DNA of 64,000 nucleotides from Pelodera strongyloides (Eukaryota; Nematoda; Chromadorea; Rhabditida; Rhabditidae). The position numbers and the translations under genes were made by a program. The stretch spans positions 176,694 through 240,693 of the forward strand of contig JAANDG010000186.1 in assembly GCA_036852015.1 (NCBI GenBank), given 5' to 3'. Below the pieces are notes generated by a model. The model was not told the origin of the DNA. It saw only the letters and a program-made list of their open reading frames with translations, and searched no databases. This document shows, piece by piece, positions 59,201 through 64,000 of the stretch; position 1 is the stretch's first letter, and each line of letters starts with the position of its first letter.

Positions 59201-62200
59201 TTCAGCTAACATGGTGGCCAACCCTGGCGCTTGTTTTGCAATCTCCGATGTTCAATATTTATATCCTGGACAGTGGCTTCCACAAAATTGCTCCACCTCA
59301 CTGCCTTACGTGTGCGAGCGACAGAAGTTCGGTAAGTGATATTTTTCTCTCTTCGCTTTATTGAAATCAAAACCCGTTTATATAGACTTAGCATGAAGAC
59401 TTCGAGAGGAACTGGTCTGGAACTCGTCGTTCATAATCATAATCTATCAACCAGGTACTGTACCCACAAAAATCTGGATGCAATAAACGTACATAAAAAA
59501 ACGTTTTTTGTAGTAACTGAGACCAGAAAGACGTGCACACGGGATTTTTATTCCAATTTTCTTTAGTATGAACTAAAAAATACTGCACAAGTAAGACCTC
59601 ATGTAAAGGTATTCTTCTAGTAACGTTATGTATTCTGTAAATCGTTCCTTTATTTAGGCAAGACGACGACGAGAAGAACAACTACCACGACCACTACTAC
59701 AACGGCACCACCAAGAAGCAATTGCGGAGCACCATATTATTTTGGATCGGAAGGAAGAGTCAGTTAGTTTATGCTAATGTTTAGGATTTCTACTTTTATT
59801 TTTCCTATGTAAGCTTGTCTTTGTGCTATGAACTTTGATTCCACAAAGGTACAAGGTTTAGCATTCACCGAATTTAGTTATTACAGAAGCAATTCAACTT
59901 TTCAGATTGTCTCGCCAAATTATCCATATTCATTCAATGGAGCGTCCTGCAACTATTTCATAAATGCCTCCATGAACGCTGTCAATATCCAAGTACCAGC
60001 AATTCAAGCACAGGTAATTATAATAGCCTAAAAGTTTTTTTCGTCGATTCCAATAATAAGCGTGGAGAACTCGGGTAGGCACTATCTCTGTATTGTATTT
60101 CCTGATCAGTGAACATCTCCACAATTTATGTTCTGCTCAATTTTGGAGCAGATCCCATTTAAATGTGTCTGCACAGCCTTTACCCTTAAAAAAATTAATT
60201 TCAGGGATTCTGGACTCTCTCATTATATGAAGGATCCGTTCCCTCGCCTCAGTTCCTGATTCGATCGTAAGTCACCAGCAGCAACAGTAATAGTGGCACT
60301 AGTAAATCAGCGGTAGAAGAATTATTAGGCATCAGTAGTGGTAGCAGTAGGAAGGCAACGGCGACAATCGTAGTCAGAAGCAGCAGAACAAGCAGCAGAA
60401 CAAGCATGACAGCAGCAACAGCAGAACAACAAAACATTGATGATGCAAATGATTTTTAAGAATTTCATCCTACGATGCTCCCGAAGTCCTCAAATATTCC
60501 TCTCCAACAAGCGAAATGTTGGTGAATTTCTATGCCAGCGATGGAGATATTGGACAACCGTTTTTCATGGTCTATAATACTAGCTCAGGTAAGGTTAATG
60601 CTAACTAATTAACTTTATCTGTTTCATTTCTGTGGTCCCACACAACACATCCATACTCTTAAACGGGCAAGCGTACACAGGAAAACGGAAACACGAAAAA
60701 ATACGGGTTTTGTGAAAAAACACAACGAAAAACCCGAACATGGTCTAAAAAAAACACCGATCACTGATGATCCGTGTTTTTTCGACCAAGTGCCGTGCTT
60801 ATTTGGTGTCTGCACCAAAAAAACACGGGTTTTTACTAAAATCTGAAAAATAATACATAAGAAATCGTCGATTATGTGCGAAAAAAACACGGATCATGAG
60901 CGGGTGTTTCGATGATCATGTTCCGTGTTTTTTTGGTTTTTTCCATTTCCTATGTAGTATTCTACTCGTTTCAGTTCCGCTCTTCCCAATTGGAAATCTA
61001 ACAATCACTACAACTCTTCCACCACAAATGTGTGACAATGGACTGACTTATGATGCAAAACGAAGATTGTAAGTTTCGAGTTACAGTGTAAAATTATTAT
61101 TTTGTTTGTCGACGACGCGAAGATCAGGAGTTCTGACACTTAGCCATACTCTTCTTGTTACCGGTGGGCGTTAATTCCATTTCAATTCATCGCTATCTTA
61201 TTAACAAGTCCCCCGCAAGGTAATAACACTGCTTGATTACAAAAAATGCTAAAGACTGAAGCTCCGTTCGTAAAGAAGTTGAGTTAAGTAGATCGGTCGG
61301 CGTAGGGTTTTCAAAACAGTGATTTCATTTCAGCTGCTACGGAGTTTATCAGACTCCAGCCACTTTTGCCAATGCACAAATATTCTGCACTAGTCTGAAT
61401 GGACATATGGCTTCAGTGCATAATTCTGCAGAGGAAGACGATTTGTTTGGTGAGATTTTAAATACAGTTTTTGTTTGTCTAAGAGATTCTTCAGACCTGT
61501 GTTAGTCTGATATTTTATGTAAGAGATCCTAGCCTCAGCCTAATTGTTAGTCCTAGGACCACTAGTGGTCGTCCTTCTAGGTGAATTTTTTTGTTAGCGT
61601 ATAGTTAGTTCCAGTGGAGCGTACAGTAGAGTTGACGTTATTGGTGAAGTGCCGCTTTAATTTTTTTGATTTCTTACTTCAGGCATCTTGGCGTCGAACT
61701 ATCAGAGTAGCCAATTCAACGTATGGCTGGGCGGTCAATTTATCGACAACATTTGGCAGTGGAATGACGGAACGGCGATGGTTTATCGAGATTGGCTTGG
61801 AGGTTCGTCAGAGCAATATTTAATAAATGTTTATTGATTAAATACAATCAATTTTTCAATAATCTTTTGTGAATACTTCAATACTCGGAGCTCTCAAAGT
61901 CCCCGGATTCGAACCTCGACTTTTTTTCTGAGGTCATATTCACCACTCCGATTCCCTTGGGGAACTATTCCCTGGGGACAAAATATCATGGCCCTATTAT
62001 TGTCTTTTCACATACGCAGATTATTTATATGTTAATGTAACGTTGGGACACATGCACCTATTACTGGGTAGCCAATTCCTGAATATATACTACGTACAAC
62101 TACTCCTGAATATATACTACGTACAACTACTCCGCATAAGCGTTATGTTACGATATCACCTTTTTTACTTTCATTTACCCCTACGGTTATTTTTAATGGC

Positions 62201-62646
62201 TTTAGTGGCTTTAGTACTTTCTCTTTTCTTTGATTTTCCATTTACAGTATTATCACCCTTTATCAACTGAAAGAATCGATGCAACTGGAAATAAATTATT
62301 ATTATCATTATAATGTTAGACACGCAGAGAAAAAGACGGGGAATTCCCCATGGGGATTGAGCGGCGAATATGGCCTCTGGTTGGCCGTTTACTTCATTTA
62401 GAACCACGTAGTTTACAACCCTGAACTATTTTCTAGCCATGCCAGTTTTTTCGGTAGTCGATAGGATGTCGATAGTTATTTATTGATACCAACGTATAAC
62501 GTACATCTTCTCGTTTAGGAGTGCCACGAGGCGCGCCAGGCCAGTGCGTCGCCGCAGTCAGCTATTCTTACAACAATCAGGGATGGGAATCGAGGGATTG
62601 TACGCAACGCCTACCATTCATTTGCGTTGTTAACCCATATCATTGA
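56214..62646 (+). CDS. Secreted C-type lectin with CUB domain (CTLD-CTLD-CUB-CTLD), 584 aa
   Basis: Sixteen exons with fully matching phases (1755 nt): 56214-56262, 56631-56692, 56897-56983, 57485-57614, 57912-58049, 58294-58466, 58739-58871, 59206-59331, 59658-59758, 59906-60013, 60205-60266, 60461-60588, 60975-61068, 61334-61449, 61683-61802, 62519-62646. The start MGLINCLFLLQFAFLAG is a signal peptide. CTLD1 (about 20-155): GNGKCYR, GGELASIHS, DDAWIGLTCDDDG. CTLD2 (about 170-300): NGLCYHV, GGNLVSIHDE, TAWIGLQ. A Thr-rich linker follows, then CUB (about 315-425; NCGAPYYFG, IVSPNYPYSF). CTLD3 ends FICVVNPYH. Nematode clec genes of this kind are often linked to immunity or the gut surface; that role is inferred. 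No CTLD keeps an EPN/QPD or WND motif, so calcium-dependent sugar binding is doubtful. Which clec ortholog it is cannot be told. Confidence 0.93.
56463..56584. mobile_element. TTAA foldback element in intron 1 of the lectin gene
   Basis: TTAAAGCGAAATAACAGCCGG and ...CCGGCCGGTATTTCGCTTTA bound 122 bp, shorter than other copies through an internal deletion. The right end is 46 nt upstream of the exon 2 acceptor. Confidence 0.9.
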
Positions 62647-62650
62647 ACAA

Positions 62651-62664
62651 AATAAATTAATAAA
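62651..62664 (+). promoter_or_regulatory. Polyadenylation signal of the lectin gene
   Basis: Two overlapping-range AATAAA hexamers start 5 and 13 nt after the stop codon, giving a very short 3' UTR as is usual in nematodes. Confidence 0.7.
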
Positions 62665-63195
62665 GAGTTTTTCATTGTTTTTGTTCACTCCACTCAACTT
62701 TGGTTTCTACAGTGTAGTAAGAACGTCGACAATATGTGCAACCAGCTACCTATGTAATAAAGTACTACCTGTATGTAAAGAAAGAATAATAGTCGGCTAA
62801 TTAGCTAATTAAAGCTGTGTTTTTTGAATTAGTATCGAATAATACATTACTCTCCTAATTAGCTTCCCTATCTACAGTACTGTAACTGTATTCAAAAATT
62901 TCGGTAATTTATTAGCTAGGCGGATTGTTATTCGAAGTGTTATCGTACACTCGTTGTCCTCTTGCACACGATGAAGAAATATGAAATTTTGTGCGTATTT
63001 CCTTTCGCAAATCACCACTCATCAAGAGGAGAATAAACATATTGCCGAATAGAAAGGGGAAATAACATATAGATGACTGAAAATTATTAATTGGGCGTGT
63101 TTTGATGGTTGGTGCGGAATTAGTTAACGAAAAACTTGAGGTGGCTTTTCGTTCCGTAGGATTTTTGGATTTCCTGTACATTCAGGTGCAATTAT

Positions 63196-64000
63196 CTATT
63201 TACAGAGTGATCCCATACTAAAGAACTGGTATAAAATTGAACCAAATGGGTGCTTACTGGGCCTGGATATGATATAAACAAAAAAATTACATACGTATGA
63301 AGTTGTCTGACTGAGAATTTCTGCGTTTGCATTTTGCGTTTCAATAAACTTGATTAACTGGTATATCGTCAAAGGCAGGGTCATCAAAAATATTGCTTGA
63401 ACAGTAATGTTGCCACACTCATGTCCGAATATTAATGCCCGCTTTGTTTACTATCCGAATATTACTGCACTACGTTACCCAGTCGCACAGTACATCAAAA
63501 AGAGGGGGCGAGCGTTCCCATGTGGAGGTGCGCTGCGCGGTTGAGGCCCAGAGTAGGGTACGGCAATGCAAATGCAAGCAATACTACCACTATGTAGTCT
63601 CTGAACAGGGAAACTGTTGAAAAAAAACTTACAATTGAATATAGAAGCGGACGGGTTTGTTGATTTTTGATTATATCGTTTAATAACAGGAACGATCGCC
63701 ACTTTATAATTATCATTAAATTAAGTGCTACACAGAACATGACCGGAACCACCAAGGAAGCCACAGAAAATACGCGAATGGCCTAAAATGACTTGCACGA
63801 GATATTACGCGGTACTGACCGATATGTGCCTTCTGAGCTTATCATAAATGTGATTACATCAATTGTAACTACATGGTAGGATTTTGCACCGTATAGCGAA
63901 CCGCTTAAACTTACCCTGTCAATTTCCTTATCGTCGTAATTATAAACCGAATTTGGATATCCATAAACTACAAGAAGAACCAGTCGATGTATCGACAGCA
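63196..64000 (-). CDS. Seven-transmembrane receptor-like gene, 3' part, runs off the window
   Basis: Minus-strand exons: 64000-63915 (partial, ends NYDDKEIDR at GTAAGT, phase 0), 63782-63633 (TTTTAG acceptor, 50 codons, phase 0-0) and about 63441-63196 (stop TAG). Exon 2 holds a membrane segment VASLVVPVMFCVALNLMIII followed by a basic loop starting KWR. Exon 3 holds FLMTLPLTIYQLIKFI and SYVCNFFVYIISRPSKHPFG, typical of receptor helices 6 and 7 with a short tail. This suggests a nematode serpentine receptor, but the subfamily is not determinable from this fragment. The exon 3 acceptor (AACAAAG) is weak. The gene is convergent with the lectin gene, 550 bp apart. Confidence 0.6.

Noticed and set aside
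59760..59860. An extra exon between the two CUB exons (around 59810-59857)
   Set aside because: Using the GTCAGT donor at 59759 joins exons 9 and 10 in phase 0 and gives the expected CUB sequence, so no extra exon is needed.
61900..61930. tRNA-like B box (complement of GGATTCGAACCTCG) in a lectin intron
   Set aside because: No A box or cloverleaf arms nearby.

Overview
The window looks like nuclear DNA of a nematode. It is AT-rich and intron-dense, and its introns end in TTTTAG or TTTCAG. The best genes are a secreted C-type lectin/CUB protein and a serpentine-receptor-like gene, both typical of rhabditid nematodes. There are no bacterial features (operons, Shine-Dalgarno sites, CRISPR). I cannot name a species. 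All gene models come from splice-site and reading-frame reasoning by eye, without transcript or database support.

Layout. 1.5-3.0 kb: a five-exon minus-strand gene of unknown function whose phases all agree. 3.3-11.5 kb: repeats, a long perfect hairpin, two TTAA-flanked foldback elements and several exon-like islands. 11.8-16.8 kb: a convincing ten-exon plus-strand gene coding for a 339-residue unrecognised protein (helical N-terminal half, Pro/Ala-rich middle, basic tail), with GC-rich exons in AT-rich introns; its introns hold two tandem repeats and a foldback element. 19.8-36.9 kb: a large, mostly decayed array of duplicated exons sharing an LVER...WIP signature. It contains nested tandem duplications of about 0.27, 1.0 and 1.35 kb, a minisatellite, hairpins and a tRNA-like gene. 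37-39.5 kb: simple and palindromic repeats and the second copy of a dispersed repeat. 40-47 kb: a few terminal-exon candidates, two copies of a second foldback family and more TTAA elements. 47.5-50.5 kb: a satellite of about 35-bp monomers with a higher-order period near 210 bp. 52.5-55.7 kb: a minus-strand CR1/Jockey-type non-LTR retrotransposon (endonuclease and reverse transcriptase), frameshifted twice at A-runs. 56.2-62.6 kb: a 16-exon gene for a secreted CTLD-CTLD-CUB-CTLD protein of 584 residues. 63.2-64.0 kb: the 3' end of a minus-strand seven-transmembrane-receptor-like gene, convergent with the lectin gene.

The main unusual content is (1) the family of about 16 TTAA-flanked foldback elements scattered through the whole window, (2) the orphan gene at 11.8-16.8 kb together with the tandem exon array downstream, which shares a short FW motif with it, and (3) the 35/210-bp satellite.
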